Assembly (NCBI GenBank): GCA_014239735.1
Contig: JAAZYI010000024.1
Location: 1 to 58,669, forward strand
Length of the DNA: 58,669 nt
Origin: Dehalococcoidia bacterium
GTDB lineage: Bacteria; Chloroflexota; Dehalococcoidia; Lucifugimonadales; Lucifugimonadaceae
Direction: 5' to 3'
Part shown: positions 1 to 6,470 of the stretch, in pieces
Numbering within the stretch: the stretch's first letter is position 1
Layout: each line of letters starts with the position of its first letter
Notes under the pieces: model-generated
What the model was told of the DNA's origin: nothing
The model's input: only the letters and a program-made list of their open reading frames with translations
Database searches by the model: none
Made by a program: the position numbers and the translations under genes

Positions 1-252
1 ACAGCCGGTACTACAGGCGGTGGACCAGATCCAGCAGCCGCAGCTTCATCTAGTGCTCCAGCCGCTACAGGCGGCGCACCTCCAGCTCCAGTTCCAGCTC
101 CAGCTCCAGCTCCAGCTCCAGTTCCAGCTCCAGCTCCAGCTCCAGCTCCAGCTCCAGCTCCAGCTCCAGCTCCAGATCCAGCTCCAGCACCAAGTGCTCC
201 AGCTCCAGCTCCAGCTCCAGCCGGACCAACAGGTGGCCCAGGCCCTATGTAA
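1..252 (+). CDS. C-terminal part of a Pro/Ala-rich low-complexity protein (5' end outside window)
   Basis: Frame 1 is open from the first base to TAA at 250-252 and gives about 83 residues. It starts with a Gly/Ala/Thr/Ser-rich stretch, then a run of Pro-Ala dipeptides encoded by a CCAGCT hexamer repeat (roughly 87-222) with occasional Val, Asp and Ser changes, and ends in a Gly/Pro-rich tail. The repeat is much richer in G and C than the surrounding DNA. Such Pro-Ala tails are known as extended linkers or surface-exposed segments. The functional domain, if any, lies upstream of the window, so no function can be given. The same DNA read in frame 2 gives an artefactual Gln-Leu repeat. Confidence 0.75.
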   Translation, partial: TAGTTGGGPDPAAAASSSAPAATGGAPPAPVPAPAPAPAPVPAPAPAPAPAPAPAPAPDPAPAPSAPAPAPAPAGPTGGPGPM

Positions 253-254
253 AT

Positions 255-308
255 ATTCAAGCGTGGGATTAAATTATGAAAATTAAATTTTTAATCCCAC
301 GCTTGAAT
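255..308. promoter_or_regulatory. 19-bp perfect inverted repeat enclosing the ATG of the next gene
   Basis: Positions 255-273 are the exact reverse complement of 290-308, leaving a 16-nt loop at 274-289. The loop contains the ATG at 276, and the purine-rich GTGGGA that could serve as ribosome binding site (264-268) lies inside the left arm. The right arm is not followed by a T run, so it is not a typical intrinsic terminator for the Pro/Ala gene ending at 252. As RNA it would sequester the initiation region of the 276-2120 gene. A role in translation control or mRNA end protection is inferred. Confidence 0.6.
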
Positions 309-2120
309 TCATTTCGAGATGTTTTTTCTATTGATTACAGATCTTTAGCTTTATTTAGATTTAGCCTTGCTGCAATTAGCATTTATGATTTATTAATTGC
401 TTGGCCTTTTTTAAGAGATTTCTATACTGATTGGGGAATACTTCCTAGAAGTGCATTATTTTCAAGTTCAAGTTGGAGTTATCACTATATTTCTATTTAT
501 AATATTAGTGGAGTCCCTGCAGTAATTAATATTTTATTTATTATTCATTTAATAGTTTCCTTGATGCTTTTATTTGGTTTCAAGACTAGGCTTGCAACAA
601 TTCTTACTTGGTTCTTTGTCATATCCCTAATTGCTAGAAACCCAATGGTTGTAACTGGTGGCTATGTTATGTTTAGACTTGGTCTTTTTTGGGCAATATT
701 CCTCCCATTAGGTGCTAGATGGTCTATTGATAGCGCTTTAAATAATGTGTGTGAAAACCCTGTGAAATTAACTAAGAAATCAATCTTGTCAGTTGCTTCA
801 TTTGGGATAATAGCTCAAGTATTAATGACATATGTATTTGCCGGCTTTCATAAAAGAGGGCCAGAATGGGCCGAAGAGTTTACAGGAATATATTACTCAC
901 TTCATATAGATCAGTTTGCCACTGCTTTCGGAAAATTTTTATTGAACTTCCCAACTTTTCTTGAATTTAATACTGCATTTGTTGTTTATGTTCAAAGATA
1001 TGGAGTTTTATTATTTTTAATTCCTATAAAAAATAATTATTTTAGAGTTATTGGGATTTTAGCGTTTAGCTTTTTTCATGTTGGTTTAAATTTATCTATG
1101 AATATTGGGTGGTTCCAAATTATAGCAATGGTGCTACTTACAGTATTTATTCCTAGTCAACTATGGGATTATATAATTAGTAAACTTTCTACTAAAAAAA
1201 GAACTAATTTAAAGATTTATTTTGATAATGATTGCTCTTTTTGTAAAAGAGTCGTTTTTATTATTAGCACTTTTTTCTTGGTTCCTGGGACCAAAGTAAT
1301 ACCAGCAGATTCTATACCAAAAATTAATAAAATTTTAGAGAAGGAAAATTCATGGGTTGTTGAAGATTATAAAGGTAATTATCTTTATAAGTTTGACGCA
1401 TTAATGTATTGCTTCAGTTTATCTCCAATTTTATTTCCTATGAAAATTTTGATTAGATGGAAAGATTTTATGAAATTTGGAAATAAAATTTATTCTATTG
1501 TTGCAAATAATAGACCTGTTCTCTCAAAATCAACTGATTTTATGAAATTTAGACCAATCAATCCAGGAACTCCTTGGCCTCTGCTTCTTAATACAATAGC
1601 CTTATTAAGCCTACTTTATGGCTTTTATTGGAACCTTTCTACATATGATAGGTGGGCTGAAGAGGAAAATAAAGACAATATGTCAGTCCCTCAATCAATT
1701 TTCTGGATAGGGCCTACTTTTCAAATAAATCAATACTGGGGTCTATTTTCTCCTTCGCCTATGAAAGATGATGGTTGGTTGGTGTTATCAGCTATTACTA
1801 AGGGAGGAAAATATTTTGATTTGTATACAGGAGGAGAATTAAGCTGGGAGAAGCCTAAGAATGTAACTAAAACCTTTCCTAATGACAGATGGAGAAAGTA
1901 TCTAATGAATTTGTGGCTAGGGCAGCACACTGATCATAGAGTTCATTATGGAAGATACATGTGTCGTGAATGGAATGCTAATCATTATGGTGACGAGCAA
2001 GTTCAGTCTTTTTGGATGTACTATATGCTTGAAAATACTCCGCCTCCAGGCGAAGAGTTCTCAGAGATACTGTCAGCAAAACTTCATGAGCATGTATGTT
2101 TCTACCCAGAAGAAGGATAG
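276..2120 (+). CDS. HTTM-domain membrane protein fused to a DCC1-like (DUF393) thiol-disulfide domain
   Basis: This 614-residue protein begins with a multi-helix membrane region (residues about 20-300) of the HTTM / vitamin K-dependent gamma-carboxylase-like type, recognisable from the FSIDYRSLALFRF opening and repeated Phe/Leu-rich helices. It is followed at about 308-400 by a DCC1-like domain starting with YFDNDCSFC, which supplies the DxxCxxC motif. A second hydrophobic segment near 435-455 precedes a soluble C-terminal region rich in Trp and Tyr. HTTM-DCC combinations are known in bacteria, but substrates are unclear, so activity as a carboxylase or oxidoreductase is not established. The first ATG is at 276, inside the hairpin loop. 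Residue 10 (TTG at 303) is a possible alternative start. Membrane location is confident. Confidence 0.85.
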   Translation: MKIKFLIPRLNSFRDVFSIDYRSLALFRFSLAAISIYDLLIAWPFLRDFYTDWGILPRSALFSSSSWSYHYISIYNISGVPAVINILFIIHLIVSLMLLFGFKTRLATILTWFFVISLIARNPMVVTGGYVMFRLGLFWAIFLPLGARWSIDSALNNVCENPVKLTKKSILSVASFGIIAQVLMTYVFAGFHKRGPEWAEEFTGIYYSLHIDQFATAFGKFLLNFPTFLEFNTAFVVYVQRYGVLLFLIPIKNNYFRVIGILAFSFFHVGLNLSMNIGWFQIIAMVLLTVFIPSQLWDYIISKLSTKKRTNLKIYFDNDCSFCKRVVFIISTFFLVPGTKVIPADSIPKINKILEKENSWVVEDYKGNYLYKFDALMYCFSLSPILFPMKILIRWKDFMKFGNKIYSIVANNRPVLSKSTDFMKFRPINPGTPWPLLLNTIALLSLLYGFYWNLSTYDRWAEEENKDNMSVPQSIFWIGPTFQINQYWGLFSPSPMKDDGWLVLSAITKGGKYFDLYTGGELSWEKPKNVTKTFPNDRWRKYLMNLWLGQHTDHRVHYGRYMCREWNANHYGDEQVQSFWMYYMLENTPPPGEEFSEILSAKLHEHVCFYPEEG

Positions 2121-2486
2121 GGGATAGGTAGAAGCATATTAACTAATTAATAATTGCCCTCATGAACCTACATAGGCTGTCAGGCGCGTTTTTTAAAATT
2201 AAATGATGTATTTCACCATTTTTACAAAAAAGCATGAATTACAATATTTTATCTATTTTTATTAAAAATGAATCTTTTTATGTACGTAATTTATAAAATA
2301 ATTTATATATTTGTGTTTTTATATATTTAATTGAAATAAAAAATATGCTAATTTAAACTTAAATATATATAAATATTATATAAATATAAAATGAATATAA
2401 TTAAAATATATTACAAATTTAATACTTTTTTTGACAATTTGTATAAATTTATATAATTTAAATTTGAAATTAATAAGGATTGTTTT
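2121..2486. other. Intergenic AT-rich spacer
   Basis: This 366-bp stretch has no convincing gene. The first 70 bp include a weak nested hairpin near 2157-2187 followed by six T (about 2191-2196), a possible but poor terminator. From about 2200 to 2470 the sequence is almost only A and T with many TATA and AAAT steps, ending in a promoter for the gene at 2487. I found no TTATNCACA-like DnaA boxes, so an origin is not supported. Confidence 0.6.
2431..2457 (+). promoter_or_regulatory. Sigma70-type promoter for the HTH gene
   Basis: A perfect TTGACA lies at 2431-2436. TATAAT at 2452-2457 gives a 15-bp spacer, and the overlapping TAATTT at 2454-2459 gives a 17-bp spacer. An AAGG Shine-Dalgarno at 2475-2478 sits properly upstream of ATG 2487. 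The AT-rich context makes chance matches more likely, but an exact -35 hexamer at the right distance is persuasive. Confidence 0.5.
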
Positions 2487-2723
2487 ATGCCAAATGTAAA
2501 GAAATCAAAAAAGATGCTTCAGATTGAAAAGAAATATAGAAGATCTCTTGAAAGACTTTTGCCTGAACTGATTAATGACAATGGCCTAACCGCTACTGCA
2601 GATGAACTTGGTATAGGTAAGGCATTGTTAGGGTATTGGCTGCTTAAACTGCAAATCACAGTTGTTAGAGTTGCCTTAGGGCCCAACGATAAAATTGAAA
2701 TTACATCTACTGCGCGGGATTAA
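2487..2723 (+). CDS. Small helix-turn-helix protein
   Basis: This 78-residue basic protein has a Lys/Arg-rich N-terminus (residues 1-25) and then a probable helix-turn-helix at about 30-55, with the pattern LINDNGLTATADELGIGKALLGYWLLKL. The GLTATADELGIG part resembles the two-helix elements of bacterial HTH families. Its 3' end overlaps the end of the convergent larB gene by 17 bp. A DNA-binding role is inferred from the fold pattern and charge; no family name or target can be assigned. It has its own promoter and does not appear to be in an operon. Confidence 0.7.
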   Translation: MPNVKKSKKMLQIEKKYRRSLERLLPELINDNGLTATADELGIGKALLGYWLLKLQITVVRVALGPNDKIEITSTARD

Positions 2724-3465
2724 AACTATTTATAAACGTCCAAGCTAAAAAACCAGCCCCAAACCCGTTATCAATATTTACGACCCCAATACCTGGACTA
2801 CAACTATTTAGCATAGTTAAAAGCGCAGAAAGCCCGTTTATATTACTTCCATACCCAATGCTTGTGGGCACTGCGATTACAGGAGATGGGGTTAATCCGC
2901 TAATAACACTTGGGAGAGCACCTTCCATGCCTGCTACAGTTATGATGATCTTAGCTGACCTAATAATGTCTAAATTGTGGATAACTCTAGATAGACCTGC
3001 AATTCCTACGTCGTATAATTTTTCTGAATCTATACCTAAACAGGCAAGGGTAAATATAGCCTCTTCTGCAATAGGTATATCTGTTGTGCCAGCGCAAATC
3101 ACCAATACTTTATGGTCTTGCAAACTTATTTTTTCTTTACTTGCGAACGCCATCCCTGCTACATCGTTAATATTAATATTCTTAGAAAAATTTTCTTTTA
3201 GGTACTTTAATTTTTCTTTACTTGCTTTTGTAATTAAAACTTTAGAAGATTTTTCGTAAATTTTAGTAGCTAAATCAGCAACTTGTTCGTTCGTTTTTTG
3301 ATCTGCATATATGACCTCTGGAAAATTTTTGAAATAAGTTCGGCTGTGATCTATGGTTGCGTAAGACAAAGACTCCGATAAGTTTTTTTTCAACATTTCT
3401 TCAGCTTCTTCAGAAGTAATTTCTTTGTCATCAAACTTTTTTAATATTTTTTTTATTGGATCCAT
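2707..3465 (-). CDS. larB: LarB-like nickel-pincer cofactor biosynthesis carboxylase
   Basis: The 252-residue product matches LarB / AIR-carboxylase-like proteins, which carboxylate and hydrolyse nicotinic acid adenine dinucleotide in the first step of nickel-pincer nucleotide synthesis. Visible features are an acidic N-terminal helix region, FPEVIYADQKT (about 48-58), AGTTDIPIAEEA (about 124-135), DVGIAGLSRV, and a Gly/Ser-rich C-terminal half that forms the PurE-like nucleotide fold. Length agrees with the family. It stands alone: larC, larE and the lactate racemase larA are not in this window, and its neighbours are the HTH gene and divergent dnaN. Partners elsewhere in the genome are expected but unseen. 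Confidence 0.85.
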   Translation of the reverse strand: MDPIKKILKKFDDKEITSEEAEEMLKKNLSESLSYATIDHSRTYFKNFPEVIYADQKTNEQVADLATKIYEKSSKVLITKASKEKLKYLKENFSKNININDVAGMAFASKEKISLQDHKVLVICAGTTDIPIAEEAIFTLACLGIDSEKLYDVGIAGLSRVIHNLDIIRSAKIIITVAGMEGALPSVISGLTPSPVIAVPTSIGYGSNINGLSALLTMLNSCSPGIGVVNIDNGFGAGFLAWTFINSFNPAQ

Positions 3466-3567
3466 CTTTAAAAAGGCTTATTTCAATATTGATATTTTTG
3501 GGATAATGATATATTCAAGATAGTATAATACTTGTTTGAATAGTTTTAAATTAGTTAGGGGCATTTA

Positions 3568-4701
3568 ATGGAATTTTCTTGTTTGCAAGATAACTTTAGC
3601 AGAGGGTTAGCCAATGTTAGCAGGGCAGTTGCTCAGAGAGCACCTTTGCCTGTCACCCAAAATGTCTTAATTGAAACTGAAGATTCCAAGATAAAAATAA
3701 CAGCTACAAATTTAGAAATCGCAATCAGCACATGGATTTCAGGTGAGGTAAAAGAAGCCGGTTCCCTTACCATACCTGCAAGGATGCTTACTGATTTTAT
3801 TAATTCATTGCCTTCAGGAGAACAAGTTGAAGTTAAAAAGATCAAAGATAAGGCCGGAATTGAAATAAAATGTAAAACCTATAATGGGAGAATTTCTGGT
3901 ACTGAAGCTAGTGAATTTCCTCCTATCCCTGAATCTTCTGGTTCTTCAACTATATCGGTTCCTTCATCAGCGTTTAAAAAAAGTTTAGGAAGAGTTGCTA
4001 TTGTGTCTGCTACAGACGATTCTAGACCTGTTTTGATGGGTGTAAAGGTTGAAATAGATAAATCGGGCATAACGTTAGCTGCAGCAGATGGATTTAGATT
4101 GGCTGTAGATAGGGTGGAGATATCCAGCTCTGAAGACTTAGATTCATCAGCAATAGTTCCAGGAAAAACTATGCTAGAACTAGAAAGACTAATTGATGAT
4201 TCTAATCAATCTACTACTCAAATTTCTATATCAGAAACATCTAATCAGATCCTATTTAATCTAGAAAATATTCAAGTCGTATCACAATTAATTCAAGGTC
4301 AATTTCCTGATTATGAAAAATTGATTCCAAATTCGTCTTCTACCCAATCTTTTGTTAATAGAAAAGCATTTATGGAATCAATTAAAGCAGCATCAATTTT
4401 TGCTAGAGATGGAAGCGGGATCATCAAGTTAATAATGGATAAAAGTTCAAAGAAAATAAGTATACATTCTAATGCTGAAGAAATTGGTGATTTGGAGAAT
4501 GATATAGATGCCGATATTAATGGGGATGAGTCTAAGGTGGCTTTTAATAGCAGGTTTCTTCAGGATGTTGTAGGCGTATTAAGCTCTGACATGATAAAAA
4601 TTGATTCCTCTTCTCCTTCCAGTCCTGGTGTATTCACTGAAAAATCAGATGGAAATTCTAATTATAGGCATGTAATAATGCCAATGTTTGTTCAGTGGTA
4701 A
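3568..4701 (+). CDS. dnaN: DNA polymerase III beta subunit (sliding clamp)
   Basis: At 377 residues this has the normal length and three-domain organisation of the beta clamp. The N-terminal segment MEFSCLQDNFSRGLANVSRAV matches the usual opening, residues near 170-177 read AAADGFRLA, and the protein ends in VIMPMFVQW, close to the canonical C-terminal motif that precedes the clamp's final Met/Leu residues. It encircles DNA and tethers the replicative polymerase. An AGGGG Shine-Dalgarno lies about 8 bp before ATG 3568, and TATAAT at 3524-3529 is a candidate -10. dnaA and recF are not adjacent, so this is not the classical dnaA-dnaN-recF arrangement. Confidence 0.97.
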   Translation: MEFSCLQDNFSRGLANVSRAVAQRAPLPVTQNVLIETEDSKIKITATNLEIAISTWISGEVKEAGSLTIPARMLTDFINSLPSGEQVEVKKIKDKAGIEIKCKTYNGRISGTEASEFPPIPESSGSSTISVPSSAFKKSLGRVAIVSATDDSRPVLMGVKVEIDKSGITLAAADGFRLAVDRVEISSSEDLDSSAIVPGKTMLELERLIDDSNQSTTQISISETSNQILFNLENIQVVSQLIQGQFPDYEKLIPNSSSTQSFVNRKAFMESIKAASIFARDGSGIIKLIMDKSSKKISIHSNAEEIGDLENDIDADINGDESKVAFNSRFLQDVVGVLSSDMIKIDSSSPSSPGVFTEKSDGNSNYRHVIMPMFVQW

Positions 4702-5453
4702 TTAAATTCTAATTTTTTAAGTCTAGCAACTTCTTGTTTTAATTTTTCTGTTCCTAAGCTTAATGGATCTGCGATATTCATGAAGTTATATCCTTTTTTA
4801 ATCCATTTTTCACAATAATCCGTTCCCACAAAAGTCGACCCAAGAACTTTTCCTGCCTTATTAGCCTTTTCGACAAGATTTTCCATAATGTCGACAATTT
4901 TCTGATTATGAATGTCTCCGTGTATGCCCATGCTTGCAGATAAGTCTGTAGGACCAACAATTAAGATGTCGTAACCTTCTACTGCAAGTATTTCATCTAT
5001 ATTTGATAATGCATTTAAACTTTCCATTTGTAGTAAAAGTAAGTTTTCTTTTTTATCGATCTCAAAAACTTCTTCCAAGCTTAAGTCAAGATGCGAAGCA
5101 AACCAAGGAGCAATACCTCTGTTTCCAATAGGAGGGTATCGAGCAAATTTTACAGCCTTTTCTGCTTCAGATGCAGTTTCTACTTGAGGAACCATAACTC
5201 CATATGCACCGGTATCATAAGCTCTTTTAATTAAGTCTGGCTCATTCCACCCAACCCTTATAATTGGCATAATATTTCTAGATCTAGCTTGTATTACTAT
5301 TGGGGCAATAGATTCAAAAGTCCACGGCGAATGTTCTAAGCATATCCAAAGCCAGTCAGGGTCACAGTCAAAAATTCTTTTTGCTAGAAATTGATCTGTA
5401 CTAAAAATCCCAGTGCCAATTAATGGTTTATTTCTCTTAAATATTTCTTTCAT
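4692..5453 (-). CDS. HpcH/HpaI-type 2-oxo acid aldolase
   Basis: This 253-residue protein belongs to the HpcH/HpaI family of class II, metal-dependent aldolases acting on 4-hydroxy-2-oxo acids. The catalytic His is in the CLEHSPWTFE segment and the Arg in PIIRVGW. GVMVPQVET and YPPIGNRG follow, the metal-binding Glu is in LLQMESLNAL, and the metal-binding Asp is in VGPTDLSASMG. All expected residues are present, so activity is likely. The precise substrate cannot be read from sequence. It converges on dnaN with a 10-bp overlap and is not clearly in an operon. The family commonly acts in aromatic or sugar-acid breakdown. Confidence 0.88.
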   Translation of the reverse strand: MKEIFKRNKPLIGTGIFSTDQFLAKRIFDCDPDWLWICLEHSPWTFESIAPIVIQARSRNIMPIIRVGWNEPDLIKRAYDTGAYGVMVPQVETASEAEKAVKFARYPPIGNRGIAPWFASHLDLSLEEVFEIDKKENLLLLQMESLNALSNIDEILAVEGYDILIVGPTDLSASMGIHGDIHNQKIVDIMENLVEKANKAGKVLGSTFVGTDYCEKWIKKGYNFMNIADPLSLGTEKLKQEVARLKKLEFNYH

Positions 5454-5660
5454 TTAACCTCTAATATTTAAATCATATGACATTAAATACTCATTTCACA
5501 AGTATAGATATTTTTAGGTTTGGCTTTAAGCTAATTATTACAATAAATTTACAGGCTGTTTTTAACACAAAAAACGCCGTGAGATAAAATAAAATATTAA
5601 TAATTTAATTAATAATAATATACAGAAAAAATTATAAATAATTGAAATTATTTGATGATA

Positions 5661-5729
5661 AATTATTGATAATTTTATTGAATATTTAAACTAATATATG
5701 AAAATATTTGGAAATAATTATTGATAATT
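5661..5729. repeat. Two 14-bp palindromic direct repeats (AATTATTGATAATT)
   Basis: AATTATTGATAATT occurs at 5661-5674 and again at 5716-5729, 55 bp apart start to start. Each is a dyad of AATTAT and ATAATT around TG. Both lie upstream of the -35 element at 5740, a position typical of regulator binding. The 55-bp spacing is about five helical turns. Protein binding is inferred. The AT-rich background lowers the significance somewhat, but two identical 14-mers are unlikely by chance. Confidence 0.5.
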
Positions 5730-5739
5730 ATTTTCTAAT

Positions 5740-5768
5740 TTGACTGCAAAAATCTACTCTGCTAATCT
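5740..5768 (+). promoter_or_regulatory. Sigma70-type promoter of the orphan gene
   Basis: TTGACT at 5740-5745 and TAATCT at 5763-5768 are separated by exactly 17 bp. The predicted start of transcription, near 5775, falls inside the dyad at 5772-5790, which is where a repressor would block initiation. The leader before the start codon would be about 50 nt. Confidence 0.6.
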
Positions 5769-5771
5769 AGC

Positions 5772-5804
5772 ATATGGCGAAACGCCGTATAAAACGCTGT
5801 ATAA
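5772..5804. promoter_or_regulatory. Tandem AAACGCYGTATAA repeats with an overlapping dyad (probable operator)
   Basis: Two direct repeats of AAACGC(C/T)GTATAA lie at 5780-5792 and 5792-5804. A third AAAACGCCGT is at 5571-5580. The first also forms a dyad with the bases before it, ATATGGCG-AAA-CGCCGTAT at 5772-5790, with one mismatch. The block lies directly downstream of the -10 element. Its G/C content stands out in the AT-rich spacer. A repressor or autoregulatory site is the simplest reading; an iteron-like function is an alternative with no further support. Confidence 0.5.
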
Positions 5805-5825
5805 TAAAAATGATTAGGAGAAATG

Positions 5826-6470
5826 ATGGCACAGTTAGGAAAATATAAAATACCTGAAATAACACTCGATAAATGTTTAGAGGTATGTAATGTCATAAAT
5901 AAGCAAAAAACGCGCAAAATAGGACGTATTGCTTTCTCGCAACTATTAGAAATGAGTCACAGAGGTGGTCAATTCTCTAAATTAATCAACTCTTGTAAAA
6001 TTTGGAGTATTATAGATGGCAGAGAGTTTTACTCTTTAACTCAATTAGGTATTAATGTCCTTAATCCACTCAATAGTAATAATTTAATTGAGTCTAAGAA
6101 AGAATTAATTCTTAATGTTCCTTTTTATTCAACTTTATTTTCAAATTACCCTAATATCACTCACTCTGATACTACTCTTCTTCAAACAATTGAAGAGACT
6201 ACTGGAGTAGATAGATTTATTTCATTGAAATTTGAAAATATAATAAGAAAAACTCTATCTGAAATTAATCCTATTGTTCAAACATTAGATTCATTTGTTG
6301 AGGTAAATAATGAAAGGGATAATTATATTTCAAATAATGATAGTAATTCCGCAGGGAATGTAAATATATCTACTCCAGGTATAAATGTTGATTTCCCTTT
6401 TAACGATGAAGGAATAAACGCTGCAATTGCACTTTTAAATAGTTTAAAAATTTCAAACAAGATTAATTAA
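5826..6470 (+). CDS. Orphan protein with a probable N-terminal winged-helix domain
   Basis: I do not recognise a named family with confidence. Residues about 10-75 look like a winged-helix module of the kind seen in DUF5343-like proteins: helices CLEVCNVINKQ and IAFSQLLEMS, then a Gly-containing turn and an aromatic hairpin WSIIDGREFYSLTQLGINVL. The middle is helical, and an Asn/Ser-rich linker near 165-185 precedes a short hydrophobic C-terminal helix (AAIALLNSLKI). Two ATG codons, 5823 and 5826, are possible. The Shine-Dalgarno AGGAG ends at 5820, so 5826 is better spaced. The gene has a promoter, dyads and repeats of its own, which suggests tight and perhaps self-controlled expression. It converges on uvrC with an 8-bp overlap. 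Confidence 0.7.
   Translation: MAQLGKYKIPEITLDKCLEVCNVINKQKTRKIGRIAFSQLLEMSHRGGQFSKLINSCKIWSIIDGREFYSLTQLGINVLNPLNSNNLIESKKELILNVPFYSTLFSNYPNITHSDTTLLQTIEETTGVDRFISLKFENIIRKTLSEINPIVQTLDSFVEVNNERDNYISNNDSNSAGNVNISTPGINVDFPFNDEGINAAIALLNSLKISNKIN

Larger units (their letters stand above)
5454..5822. other. Long regulatory spacer upstream of the orphan gene
   Basis: This 369-bp spacer is long for this compact genome. It holds a hairpin GGC-T-GTTTTT / AAAAAC-GCC (about 5554-5578), two copies of a 14-bp near-palindrome, a good promoter and tandem AAACGCYGT repeats, each listed separately. The remaining sequence is A/T only. No gene is supported inside it. Confidence 0.6.

Noticed and set aside
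87..222. CRISPR-like array
   Set aside because: The repeats are hexamers in tandem with no spacers and encode a low-complexity tail.
20..286. Gln/Leu repeat reading frame
   Set aside because: It is the frame-2 reading of the Pro-Ala hexamer. Frame 1 is open from the window edge to TAA 252 and gives a sensible Pro/Ala tail.
2200..2470. Replication origin near dnaN
   Set aside because: The region is AT-rich, but I found no TTATNCACA-like boxes and dnaA is absent.
2858..3259. Plus-strand 133-residue frame
   Set aside because: It is the antisense shadow of larB, which has clear family motifs on the minus strand.
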